Below, in pieces: positions 26,170 through 36,259 of a stretch of 64,000 bases of DNA. Position 1 is the stretch's first letter. Every line of letters begins with the position of its first letter. The DNA is taken from assembly GCA_015501075.1 (NCBI GenBank), contig JADNYJ010000036.1, forward strand, positions 186,001 through 250,000, written 5' to 3'. Source of the stretch: Gymnopilus junonius (Eukaryota; Basidiomycota; Agaricomycetes; Agaricales; Galerinaceae). A model generated the notes under the pieces. That model worked only from the letters and a program-made list of their open reading frames with translations. It was not told the origin of the DNA and did not search any database. Made by a program: the position numbers and the translations under genes.

Positions 26170-28715
26170 ATGGAAATTCCACCTTTTCCGAACTGGAGAA
26201 TGCTGCGAAACAGTTGGTGTATAAAGCCCGAGAGGAGGGTGTTCTTAGGTATGTAAACCTACGCCACCAAAATTGAATCGACGAAATGTTGACTTACTGA
26301 CTTCTTTGCTCTCAAAATTCCATTTTCTGCACTCTCAAAAAATAGCACTGTGACCCCGCGCATCATTCGTCAGCAGCTCGAACAACAGTTCGGGTTGGAA
26401 GCAGGTGCGCTGGACGAGTCGGATTATCAGAGGAAGGCGCTAAAGAGGGCTATCAAGGAAGCTGTTGTGAGTTTTTTCTTTCTTTCTTTCTTTACTTCTT
26501 ATGTTCTTTCATGTTCGTTTGTACTTTGCTGCGACCTTGAACTTGAATGTGAATATAAATAAATGTGTATGCTCATTTTGTTGCATTTTCTAGCAAGAAG
26601 GTGACGAGGAGCAGGTTCAAGCAGGACAAGCAGAGGGTGAAACAGAGACAACGGTAGCTGGACCTGAACCTCAATCTAAACCAGAGAGCACCAAAAGCCA
26701 ACCCCAGAACTCTCCCACCAAGAAGAAGGCGTCAAATGGGATGGTTAAGATAGCTGTGTCGGAAGAAGAGAATGACGCTGAAGTCATACCGCCTCCTCCA
26801 AAGAAAGAGGAAAAGGGCAAGGCTAAAGCGAAAGACGACGAAGAAGACGAAGAGGGTGCTGGAAAGCCTGATAAGGAGGATGAAGGTGCAGGACCAGCGA
26901 AGAAGAGAAGAAAGCTGTCGAAGCCCCGGTCGGCGAAAAAGATCGAGTCTGACAAGGAAGAGGAAGGGGCGAAACCAGCTCCGGTTAAGAAGACGACCAA
27001 AGCCAAGGCAAAGGCAAGGGCTGCCGCTAAAGCTGAAGACGCGGAAGAGGAGGAAGACGCCACTCCAAAGAAGAATCGAAAGGCCTATGTATCGACGACT
27101 GCCAAGCCCAAGTCGAAGAAGAAGAAGGTTGAATCGGACGCTGACGATGAGACTGAGGACGAAGAAGAAGATGCAGACGAGTCAGATTATCAAGAGGAAG
27201 AAGAGGAGGATAGCAAGAAGAAGAGGAAACGGAATTCGAAGTCTCGTCTTCCAAACCGAAGCCGAAGCCAAAGAAAATGGTGTCGTCGGACGAGGAGGAT
27301 GAGGACATGGATATAGACGAGGAAGGGAAACGTCCTGCCGGCAAGAAAGTTGCATTAAAGTCCGCTTCGTCTTCGAGCAAGCCAAAGCCAAAGCCAAATG
27401 AGAGGTCAAAGTCGAAAGACACGAAGAAGTACAAGTCTCTTGTAAGTTAAAGTTCAACCAGCGTGGTCCGATGTCATACGTTATCTGACTGAATTGTTCA
27501 ATGTCGACAGGAACATGTACCAACATCAGATATGGAAGAGGACGAACCTGGACCTATTATTATCGGTCCTCCTGTCCTTACGTCTGTGTCTGTGCCACCT
27601 GTTAAGACAAAGGTGAAGAAAGTGCGTATTATGACCTTTCCATGAGCTTCCCTAATCGTCCTATTTAACATCTTTGCAGTTTGCATCTCCAAGCAAGTCC
27701 AAGCCAGCTGGCAAGGCTAAACCTGATAGTACACCTCGACCACAAAAGTCAGCTTCTGCTAGGCCAAGTTCAAGCGGGTCTCTGAAGAAGGCTGCAAATG
27801 TGGAAACAAAGGCAGAAGAGGTCCATTTTTATCTTGTTTTGGAATCCTGAGAAACCAAATTCTAAATTCCTTGTTTGACGTGTTCATTAGGATGGCGACA
27901 AGAGCGAATCGGACATGTCAGTTTTGATTGACGAACCACCGAAGAAGAAGAGGAGGTCCTCAGGCGGAGAGAAGGTATGTCGCTTCCTGGTCAATGCACC
28001 GTGCGCGGGCTCAGGTGCGATTTTGCGGATGTTAGAAGGCGCCGAAACCAAAGGAGAAGAAGATTGCAAAGTCTTCAGCCTCTCTGAGCAAGGACGAGGA
28101 AACTATCAAACGTCTAAAGGCACGTCCTCGATAAATTTTCCTAGATAATTCTTTTGTTCTGAGGCTACTTTTTAATATTAGGCTCTAGTCGTTGCTTGTG
28201 GCACCAGGAGAGTATGGTCTAAGGTTTTCCAGGGTCTTGATACCCCCCAGCAGCAGATCCGAAAACTCAAGGAAATCCTTACTGAACTGGGTATGACGGG
28301 TCGGTATAGCTTGGAACAGGCGAAGGCCATCAAGGAAAAACGGGAGCTGGAGCAGGAACTGCGTAAGTTGATCAATTCTGGTAAACGTTCCAGCTAGTAC
28401 TGATTTCGTCTGTCTCGTGGCTTGCAGAGGACGTACGAGAGTTCGAGCAAAAGATCGTCGCCCAGTCCTCGCGCAAGCGCAGTGATGCGCCTAGGAAGAG
28501 TCTTAAGGATATCTCATCTGATTCGGAATCTGGAAAGGAGGGTGAAGGAAGTGGATCCGAGGAGGAGGAAGAAGATACCAAACCGAAGAGGCGGACGGTA
28601 CGTTTTTTTCTCTTAGATGGATCTGTAAAGCTCTTTGACTGACGACGACTTTGACCAGACGACGGCTCGGAAGAGTATCATGGCATTTTTGGAAGATCAA
28701 AGTGACGAAGAATAA
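26170..28715 (+). CDS. HIRIP3-like histone chaperone protein
   Basis: Architecture matches HIRIP3: an N-terminal DEK_C-like helical block (KAREEGVLS joined to STVTPRIIRQQLEQQFGLEA), a long alternating Lys/Glu/Asp-rich middle, a short CHZ-like acidic motif (SDMSVLIDEPPKKKRR near 27915), and a C-terminal block. The last reads LVVACGTRRVWSKVFQGL then IRKLKEILTELGMTGRYSLE and AKAIKEKREL, matching the HIRIP3 region (aCG.rr.ykKl…lr..L..LGM.G.PSl.kc.alKe.RE). About eight exons; one intron (28120-28181) is GC-AG. HIRIP3 in animals binds H2A/H2B and the HIRA complex; a histone role here is by family. The frame needs one base added near 26176 (A-run after the start ATG) and one near 27230. The stop is at 28713-28715. 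Confidence 0.65.
28120..28181 (+). other. GC-AG intron
   Basis: The exon ends CGTCTAAAG and the intron opens gcacgtcc and closes at tattag. This join gives KRLK-ALVVACGTRRVW, preserving the conserved HIRIP3 block. The alternative GT three bases inside leads out of frame. Confidence 0.6.
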
Positions 28716-30214
28716 ATCGCTCAAGCTTCAGGCTTCCAATGCTCTGCATTGTAACATATCCTGTCCCTTAACATATCCTGTCCCTGGAACTTAGGATGCT
28801 TTCAGGCCGATCTTCAAATTGGACTGTGTTGAATTATTACTATACCATGCATTTCCTTCAAACCTTAACTAATTACGCTTTACTTTGCTTTGTGATACAC
28901 TAAATACTTAAGCCCGAATTCATGCATATCTGTTTGCTCTTTTTTGGTCTATAAATTTGTTTTTCATTGCGCTTGAAATTCTTGGACTGAGTATGCAAGA
29001 AGGCTTTGCTAAATAGACGTACATATTGCTGACTCAGAGTCATATTGCATCGGTCGAACTTCACTTGTGCCCTTATTACGCCCACTGCCTAACCACCGCC
29101 TACTCGATTCGAATTCTTGTGCTAGCCTGTGTTCTAATCTTTCTCTCCGTCCGGCTGTTACGATTTGCCGCACTCTCATCTGAAGGACGTGCCGTGCCTG
29201 TCTTCTACACGGAAAACTTCCTGGACCTTGGTCCATATCTCCGATTGGTCGCCAACCTGACTGATCGTCCTGAATTGTCCTCGCACCGTCCTTTCACGTT
29301 CAAGGCCTATTGAACGCGTGTCTGAGATCTGTTCATCTCAAAGCAGACAACCAATTGTCCAATCGGCTCAAAAGTGAGTATTGACACTCACTATGTCAAT
29401 GCTCACTTTTGAGTCGATTGGACTGCTGCTTGTTTGCTGCATCCAATATCTTGATTCTTGACTGATCTCAATGCTGCTGGATGATCCTTACAAGTTGTTA
29501 TGTGGCTGGTGAGTCAATTCTTATCCAATAACCCTTACATTTGAGTATGTTAATAAGGCCTCAGTAAAGGAACACATTCATTTCGTCTGCTTTTCACATT
29601 TTCAATTGTTTAATTAATCATCATTCTTAATAACAGTGAGCATCTAATTTAAAGCCACACTGAGATACTGTATTAATATAACACAGTTCACCTAGAATTC
29701 CATCTTTTGCTTCACCTTTCCCTCCAACTTGTTCTTTGTTCATCACTCAAGAGTTGTCGACTTTGAGTATTTTCGTACATCACTTTCATTTGGCATCAAG
29801 ACAAACTTGTATATTTTTATCCCTGGCACATGGCTTGCATTGCTCTTTGCACTTTCGCTTTTTTCTGTTGTGAATTTAAATTTAGGCATAGAGTTTTCAG
29901 GACTCCTTTCCAGCAACTGAACCTCTGGATTTTCTTTTCTGTCTGGTTGTAAAGGCAATACAGGGACGTCGCGAAGCGAAACCGTGAGAAAAAAAATGGA
30001 ACTATCGTCTTTTCAACCTCCTTTGACGTAGCAGGCTGCAGCCATCTGAGACGGGCTCGTCGACTCTCCGAAGACAAGAAACGCGTTCCTGACGCGTCTA
30101 AGAAGGTGAGCTTATTGGTTCTCAGCTGTGGTGGCAAGTCTTAATAATGAATCACCCTTTTTAGAACACTGCACAGTGCACACCTATCTGTCGACATTGT
30201 CGCCTGTCGTTCAC
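28716..30214. other. Gene-poor region before the chromodomain gene
   Basis: About 1.5 kb with no supported gene. It contains a short duplicated phrase (aacatatcctgtccct, twice near 28753-28785), an imperfect inverted repeat at 29357-29423 described separately, and AT-rich sequence from 29520 to 29700. The plus-strand frame at 29026-29313 and the minus-strand frame at 29009-29236 overlap and neither has a domain. Confidence 0.4.
29357..29423. repeat. Inverted repeat / hairpin, 30-nt arms
   Basis: The left arm is 29357-29386 and the right arm 29394-29423, with a 7-nt loop (ctcacta). The arms match at 28 of 30 positions when one is reverse-complemented. In plus-strand RNA both mismatches become G-U wobble pairs, so a transcript would pair along the whole stem. 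Weaker pairing continues outward for about 15 nt. It could be a small MITE-like element or the source of a small RNA; a Rho-type or bacterial terminator is not applicable in a fungus. Confidence 0.7.
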
Positions 30215-31757
30215 ATGCCTGTCATACGCACGAAGCACACAGATTCAGCTTTGACCTCGGAGGGCGACGAGGAGTACATGCCCACACAAGCGTCAAGCCG
30301 TTTGAAGAGTCGACATCGGAGGATCAACCTACCTGTGAAAAGATTTTCAGGTCATACAGCAACTCAAGTTTCACACTCCGGAGAGTCTACCACTTCGTCC
30401 GAGAGTTTTTTAAGCTCTTTACCTACTGACAACGACCTTTCTCCTACTTGTCAGCCATTTATGGAACCTATTATTGTTTCTGGTGTTGAATTGCACCCCA
30501 CGGTTGCTTTTGATACTTTTTGGCAGTTTGCGGCAGAAAGGAAGGCTATTGATGACAAACGACGTGCTGGGCTACCCCCTCCGTTAGTGTTTAGAGTTCT
30601 TTTTCGACACAAAAAAAGGTTTATTGACTTCATCTTTTCCCTTTCCACTTTAGCTGGACCAATGATAAAATACTCCAAAATTATTTTTTCTGCAATACTT
30701 TTCGAGTTCTTGACAAGGGTTGCCAGTATTTAATCCAGGAGGTTATTGAAAAGGGCTCTCCAGAACCCGTGGAACTTGTCTTCCGTGTTGTCCTGTTCAA
30801 TACCTTCACCAAAATCGGGACATGGGAGCTTTTGGATAGGCACCTTGGTCCACTCACATGGGCACGATATGACCGGGAGAAATACCAGGCAGTTCTGTCT
30901 AATGCTGTTGCTCATGGGATGACACTTTACACAGGTGCCTACATAAAGCCGGCTCCATATTATGGTTTTGAACAAAACTATATGAATCATCTCCTCTTCC
31001 TGGAAGATTTAATGGAGCACAAGCTGGCAAACCGTCTTCTTATGGCACCTTATATGGCCAATGTTTATGAGTATCTCATCTCATTTCCTAGCATGGGCCC
31101 CTTTTCCACATACCAACTCATGCTATCACTTTCTTACACAAATCTCTTGAATTTCCATCCCAATGACTTTGTTGTGGTTGGCCCGGGGTCAAAGTCAGGC
31201 CTCAACAAGCTTTTTGGGAAAAGCATGCAATGTGGCCGTGCAGAGGTTGATGAGTTTGACACAGAGGTAATGCGATACTTGACTGAATCACAAGGATTCC
31301 ATTTCAAGCGTTTAGGCCTGAAATTTTCTGGATTAGGGCCAGATAAGCTCCCAATGACCATTGCAGATATCGAGCATACTTTGTGTGAGGTGGACAAATA
31401 TTGTCGCGCTGCACATCCACACCTTAAAGGGAAGCGGACAACTCTTTATAGGTCATTCTCAAGGCCGAATTGGAGTGTATTCCAATGCCTATGGTATTAC
31501 CCAAGGCATGGTCCCATCGTGCTCGGTGCACTCCTCGCATTCGCGAAGAGAAGCCTCTGGTTGAGAAGCGATATGAAGTTGATCATTTACATGATCACAG
31601 GGATACTCCTGATGGACAGCAATACCTTGTTTACTGGGTGGGGTATTCACCTGAAGATGCAACATGGGAATTTGAGAGCTCTCTTTTGGAGGATGCCCCT
31701 GCTACTATCAAGGCCTATAATACCAAGCTTGGTAAGAAGGGGAGATCTAAAAATTAA
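30215..31757 (+). CDS. Alpha-glutamyl/putrescinyl-thymine pyrophosphorylase-type (5-hmdU DNA kinase helical) domain protein with C-terminal chromodomain
   Basis: Exon 1 (30215-30582) encodes a basic Ser/Thr-rich head ending FDTFWQFAAERKAIDDKRR. An intron (30583-30653, donor gttagt) joins PPP to WTNDKILQNYFFCNTFRVLD. The next 250 residues follow the pattern of the aGPT-pyrophosphorylase clade 3 / HMUDK helical family: ELVFRVVLFNTFTKIGTWEL, FLAPYMANVYEY-like helices, MGPFSTYQLMLSLSYTN, NDFVVVGPGSKSG and TLCEVDKYCRAAHPHLKGKR. After a frame change near 31450 a chromodomain follows (EKRYEVDHLHDH…QYLVYWVGYSPEDATWEF), with its aromatic cage residues Y, W and W present. Family members elsewhere are tied to hypermodified thymine chemistry. 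In fungi the role is unknown; binding to methylated histones plus modified-base recognition is inference. The break could instead be an unrecognised intron. Confidence 0.72.
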
Positions 31758-31865
31758 TGCCTTCCAATCTTTATCACATCTAAACACATATCTCTTGCTG
31801 TCTTGCATAGTTATATTTATTACTGTACATACACTTGTCTGTATTGTCTGAATATATATATACTG

Positions 31866-32124
31866 ATGTCTTAAGTAGATGTCATGAATTTATGTACATC
31901 TGTTTGGGCTTCCCCCTTTTTTGGTCCATCTTTTTGTCCCTCTCATTTGCTTGGACCCGTTCTTTGGCCAAAGCGGAGCGCGGTCGGTGTCTTGTATACT
32001 TAAAGCAGATGTTGCAAATTCATGTACTTCTGCTTGAACCTCCCCTTTTTTTAGTCCATCTTTTTGTTTCTCTAATTCTGCTTGGACCACTTCTTTGGCT
32101 AAAGCGGAGCGAGGCCGTGGTCTT
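31866..32124. repeat. Two-copy tandem direct repeat (about 122-137 bp units)
   Basis: Copy 1 spans about 31866-31987 and copy 2 about 31988-32124. Shared landmarks in order are tgtctt, a tgtac(a/t)tctg block, ttttttggtccatctttttg (copy 2 with agtcc), a tgcttggacc block, tctttggc and aaagcggagcg. The repeat lies about 110 bp downstream of the chromodomain gene stop and probably lies in or just past its 3' UTR. No coding meaning is evident. Confidence 0.75.
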
Positions 32125-32289
32125 GTTAGTATTAATGGTTTGGTGTCGTACTAAGTGATTCACCTGTTTTGATTTGATGCTGTTTTCTTTGGGCTGTATG
32201 GTGGGAGGTGGTAAACAAAAGTGAAGAGCCTACGAAAGTCTTTGCTCAATATAAAAATGTCAGGAAGAATCAGGAGCCTGGACCCCGTC

Positions 32290-32551
32290 TTGTTAAATCT
32301 TTCAGTGTCCGATCCACTGGCAGACATTACCAGCCAACTATTTTGCAATATACACCATTCGTGACATCCTTACAGATGTCCTCCAAAGATGTACACCAAA
32401 GTCAGTCAAGTTTATGGTTAACAAATCAAGTTTTAAACACACCGCGGGTCGAGCTGATGATACCGAAATCAAGGCCGAATTTCATCCTCATCTCCAGTAT
32501 CCGGACCTATGTCCTACTTGCATATTTTCCTGGACATCCTTCTAAACATAT
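32290..32551 (+). pseudogene. Coding-like remnant, unassigned
   Basis: After a possible acceptor (tctttcag) a frame reads CPIHWQTLPANYFAIYTIRD, then VLQRCTPKSVKFMVNKSSFK and EFHPHLQYPDLCPTC before a stop near 32551. The residue composition is protein-like, while the longest open frame here (32208-32600) crosses it in another register. I cannot name a family. It may be a leftover of a mobile-element or duplicated gene next to the chromodomain gene. Confidence 0.25.
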
Positions 32552-33103
32552 TCAGACTCTTCAAATGTATTTTCGAAAGCGCATTATAAATTGGTTATAG
32601 GCCACAAATCCACATGAAATGTGCACCCAAGATTATTCCGCAGCAAGGTCAACATTAGGCAGATACTTTATTCCATAAAATAAGGCTTCGTTAGGGTAGA
32701 CCGTAAACGTGAAGGACACTTATTTTGCATACCTACTATCACAAGGAGTCTGTATAACGGTACGCCGACCTAGATGTAATGAAATCTCGGCATCTAGACC
32801 TAACACTCGGTGAATTTAGAAGACAAAAACCACAAGCGAAGAAAGAGGCCAAGGCATTTGCAAGGTATCGTTAGGACACTACTCTATGCTGTCAGATGTC
32901 CGATCCTAAAACGCCGTTTTTGGCCAGTTATGTACACGAAAATTTCGGATTTTTCCGTTCGCATAAGGATCGGGGCTATGTTCTTCGGCCAACTGCCGTC
33001 AGCATAGTGGATATAACATTAAAAAGGCTACCAAATGTACGCATAAGGGATCGAAGATAGGATTCCCCAAAAAATGTACGCATAAAACCTGATTTCGACC
33101 ATC

Positions 33104-33645
33104 CTACACCCCTCGCTCATCCTCTCCACCTTCCCCGCGCTCCTCCTCCTCGCTGGCACTGGATTCGTCGTGTGCAATGATGCTAACAGAGATTTCCGAC
33201 ATACCCCTTCGAGATTTCCCTCCCAGACAATCAATCGCCAGATAGAGCGATTGGCAAGACTCCTTGAGCGAAGCTAATAGCGAGGCGGATGGCTGATCAA
33301 GTGTAATGACAGAGAAGGGATGGCCCGGAATGCAGGTGAGAAATTGATCAAGTATTTCAACAAACCTTGGTTGCTTATGTTTGCCTACATCCAAGCTACC
33401 AAAGGTCAACAAATGTACGCATATGGGATCGGACATCACTGGCGACTGGCCGATTCTGGCCGGATACTGGTGCTTGTGGGTAAAATAAATAATAAATAAA
33501 AAAAGGCGCATGCACAAAAAAGGAAAGAGGAAAGGAAGAGAGGGAAGAAGAGGGAGAAACTTGAGGGAAACTTACTATAGATAATCCTCTCAGTCTGACT
33601 TTCCCTCATTCTACTGCTTGGGGCGCTTTGCCCTGAATTTGGCAC
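33104..33645 (-). other. Possible small gene with acidic tail (low confidence)
   Basis: The minus-strand frame contains PRFVEILDQFLTCIPGHPFS and a Glu-rich end (SSASEEEERGEGGEDERGV). A plausible first exon starts at 33645 (MPNSGQSAPSSRMRESQTER) with a GTAAGT donor near 33575. The dispersed repeat motif lies inside its putative intron or coding part near 33414. No domain is recognised. It may be a spurious frame within repeats. Confidence 0.2.
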
Positions 33646-34603
33646 AGAATCAAGAGAATGGCGTTGTGCAGGTCGCTTTTGGAAACTCGGATGCGGTCAG
33701 GTGATTAAAGGAAGGATACTGACGGAAATGGTGCATCAGACCCTTTTTTCGATATTTTCTGGCTGGATACTCGACCCGGACCCTTCCTTTTCGCAGGATA
33801 CTCGCCTAGATATGCTTACTTGCGCACGTAGATAGTCTCTTTCACATCTGTGGATAATCTAAAAATTTCCCACAATACATTTTGTGGTCGGAAGAGCAGA
33901 GCTAATCCTGTAAGAATTTCAATGGGATCTCTGGAGGTCCCTCACTCATTCTACAGCAAACAGAAACAACTTTTTATTGTACCTCAGTGTTTAATTACTG
34001 CAACGTAATATACAAAATTATTCAACTGTGTCAAAATGGCACCATCCATCTTGCCTGGGATGAGATGCGAGTCATGCAGCGGACGGCAATGGCACGTCTG
34101 GTTGAACAGGCATGCCAGTGGGTATACAGGCCATGGTAGTGGCTCGTTCGACCCACGCAAAAGCTGCATGCAGATGTTAAACATCACGCATGAGCTAAAA
34201 GCCACCATCTCACCCGCAAAGGCGACGGCAGTGGAGACCAGCACGTCTGATTTAACAGACATGCCAGAGGGCATACGAGCCACTAACGCGACTCGCCTTA
34301 CCCCTCCTGCTCGCAGAAAAGGTCTAAAGACCCCTTGCTTGAGCAAAAAAATCCTCCGTCTCATGTTTGCAAGCGAGGGAGGCAGAGCAAAGGCGCCAGC
34401 AGTGGGTGGTGGTGACGACTCACCTGGGGGAGGGGGGGAGTTGGTTAGCGCAGAAAAAATAAGAAAGAAAATATCAGGACGAGCTCACGATATGATCGCG
34501 AGCACGTTCAGGGACATACCTATAGGGCCACCCTCCACATGTCCCCCCTTCTGGCATACTAGCCCGCGGCTGCCTGGCTTCTCGACAATGGGGGAGAGGT
34601 TGG

Positions 34604-34875
34604 CGGCTGTGGCGGCGTTGGTCTTGCTGCATCGAACGGGGTATGTGGCCCACCCACACCGTCGTCACCCTCGTGGTGGACCATTGGACGTCATTGGCGG
34701 CGGCGTTGGCCTTGCTGCGTCGAACGGGGTATGTGGCCCACCCATGCCATCATCACCCTTGTGGTGAACGTCGTTGGGCGGTGGTGGCGGTGTTGGCCTT
34801 GCTGCTTCGAATGGGGTATGTGGCCCACCCATGCCATCGTCACCCTCGTAGTGGACGTCGTTGGCTGCTGTCATT
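34604..34875 (-). repeat. 87-88 bp minisatellite (about 3 copies) able to encode a 29-residue repeat
   Basis: The phrase gtatgtggcc begins units at 34641, 34729 and 34816, a spacing of 88 and 87 bp, with a partial unit before the first. On the minus strand the unit reads NDVHYEGDDGMGGPHTPFEA followed by ARPTPPPPP, exactly 29 residues per 87 bp. Two units are in one frame, starting from the ATG at 34874. The third is shifted by an indel. A 243-residue plus-strand frame (34036-34767) runs antisense through it and is probably not the coding strand, because it shows no internal similarity of this kind in a clean register. Confidence 0.65.
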
Positions 34876-35450
34876 GTACTTCAGTGGAGATGGTGCAGGT
34901 GTTGACACCTGCACTGTCGTTTCCTGTTCAAAAGGTCAAGGGAGGAGGGGAAGGGGGTCAGCGGCATTGTGTGTGGTGACTAGCTACATACCTCGTAGCC
35001 CTGTTTTTTTCCCTACTCGCTCTCAGTCCTCCTAGTTGTTGTTCTGTCTTGTTCTTTGGCCGATGCCGCCGCTGCCTTCTTGGTTGCTTGCTGGGTGGTT
35101 GGCGCCAGGAGCAGGGGATGGTGGGAGGAGAGAATGAGTATGGAGAACGTTGATCAACAGGGTGAGGAGGGAAATGGGTCACGTGAATTGATTACTAATT
35201 TCTAGTATCCTTTTCAGTATCCGCCCACAGTCATAGGATACCAGCCCCGATTCTGGACTCAGTCAGGATTGGACATACCGCAATTTTTTCAGATTTCTGT
35301 ACACATAAGGATCGGACATCAGGTCATTTTAGGACCAGTTTCCGTCAGCATCAGGATCGGATATATATGAGCATAGCATAGGGTCCTGTATCGTTATTGG
35401 TGAACAAGTTGATTGATTGATAAGCCAAATTGAGTGGCGGAGTTTGTTTC

Positions 35451-36259
35451 ATGGCTCTGTCGACGCACACGACGCCCAGCGGTTCGTCTTCCCATCCACC
35501 ATAAGTCAGGACATCTGATCCAATCTTCTCATAGGCTTTCTTCTACCTTCAATACACTCTGCCCCTCCTTTCTTTACGTTAGACCGGTGGCTTTTACCGA
35601 TAAGTTTCGTGTGAAAGCTGACTTGCGTCATTGCAGAGAACAGCCAAACCCGACGACCCAATCGACTGCTACTGAACAATGGATCCGGCTTATATTGACT
35701 TATGCTCGCCACAAAAAGCTTTTTAATTTACGTGTCGAGGATGCCGAGATAGCTGAGAGCGACTGGGAAGAGATATTGAGGAATGAACGGATAAATCGTA
35801 TGCCCGTGGTCTTGCTCAGATCGCTTTGTTCTCTAATCGATTTCTTTTGGATATGTAGGAAGAATACTCCCCAATCATCTATCCAATATTATTGCAACGA
35901 TGGTTAGCAAGAACCTCGCTGCTTATGAACCACCGAAACAGGCACGGTCTGTCTTGGTGTTCTGGCGGTTACCTGAAGAATGGGCAGAGGTCCTGTATGA
36001 TTGGGTACGGCTTTATCAACTAGTGAGTGCTTAAATCATATCTAATCGAACGTGAACACGTTCAGGTTGTTTCCACTGGCCACTCAATACCATCTTAACA
36101 TTCTACGACATCACTGATCCACCTTCGGGATCACCCCTCGGCAACATACCCGTACCATTATTAAGGAGAGCCATTGTAATTCTCGGCAAGACAGGTCGGT
36201 CTCAAACGATAGCAATTACTGATGGAGAAGGTGTAAGATTCTTGCCGAGAGCTAAATAA
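35451..36259 (+). CDS. VPS25: ESCRT-II subunit VPS25
   Basis: Exon 1 (35451-35481) encodes MALSTHTTPSG; exons then follow at 35535-35577, 35637-35797, 35859-36004 and 36066-36259. The conserved core reads LPSIHSAPPFFTEQPNPTTQ, ATEQWIRLILTYARHKKLFN and RRILPNHLSNIIATMVSKNL. It continues VFWRLPEEWAEVLYDWV, then TILTFYDITDPPSGSPLGNI and LLRRAIVILGKTGRSQ. This is the two-winged-helix VPS25 fold, ending GEGVRFLPRAK at the stop 36257-36259. VPS25 bridges ESCRT-II to ESCRT-III in sorting ubiquitinated cargo into multivesicular bodies. One base seems missing near 36083 (…STGH then NTIL…), which breaks the frame in the last exon. Since the rest is well conserved, a sequence error is the likelier reading. 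Confidence 0.9.

Larger units (their letters stand above)
32640..35400. repeat. Repeat-rich island with dispersed GCATAAGGATCGG-type motif
   Basis: Variants of the short motif tacgcataaggatcggacat occur near 32962, 33036, 33075, 33414, 35303 and 35348. Two of these sit in longer diverged direct repeats, about 32945-33015 and 35285-35380, both with a ccgtcagcat phrase followed by ggat and atata. The phrase ggatactg/ggatactcg also recurs around 33460-33800. The sequence has no supported gene apart from weak frames on each strand. This pattern fits decayed, nested non-autonomous transposon copies. No intact transposase or reverse transcriptase is visible. Confidence 0.55.

Noticed and set aside
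26671..27434. Minus-strand Ser/Ala/Phe-rich frames
   Set aside because: They are antisense shadows of the Lys/Glu-rich HIRIP3-like coding region.
34036..34767. A 243-residue plus-strand open frame in the repeat island
   Set aside because: It runs antisense through the 87-bp minisatellite and has no domain. Open length is explained by GC-rich repeat sequence.
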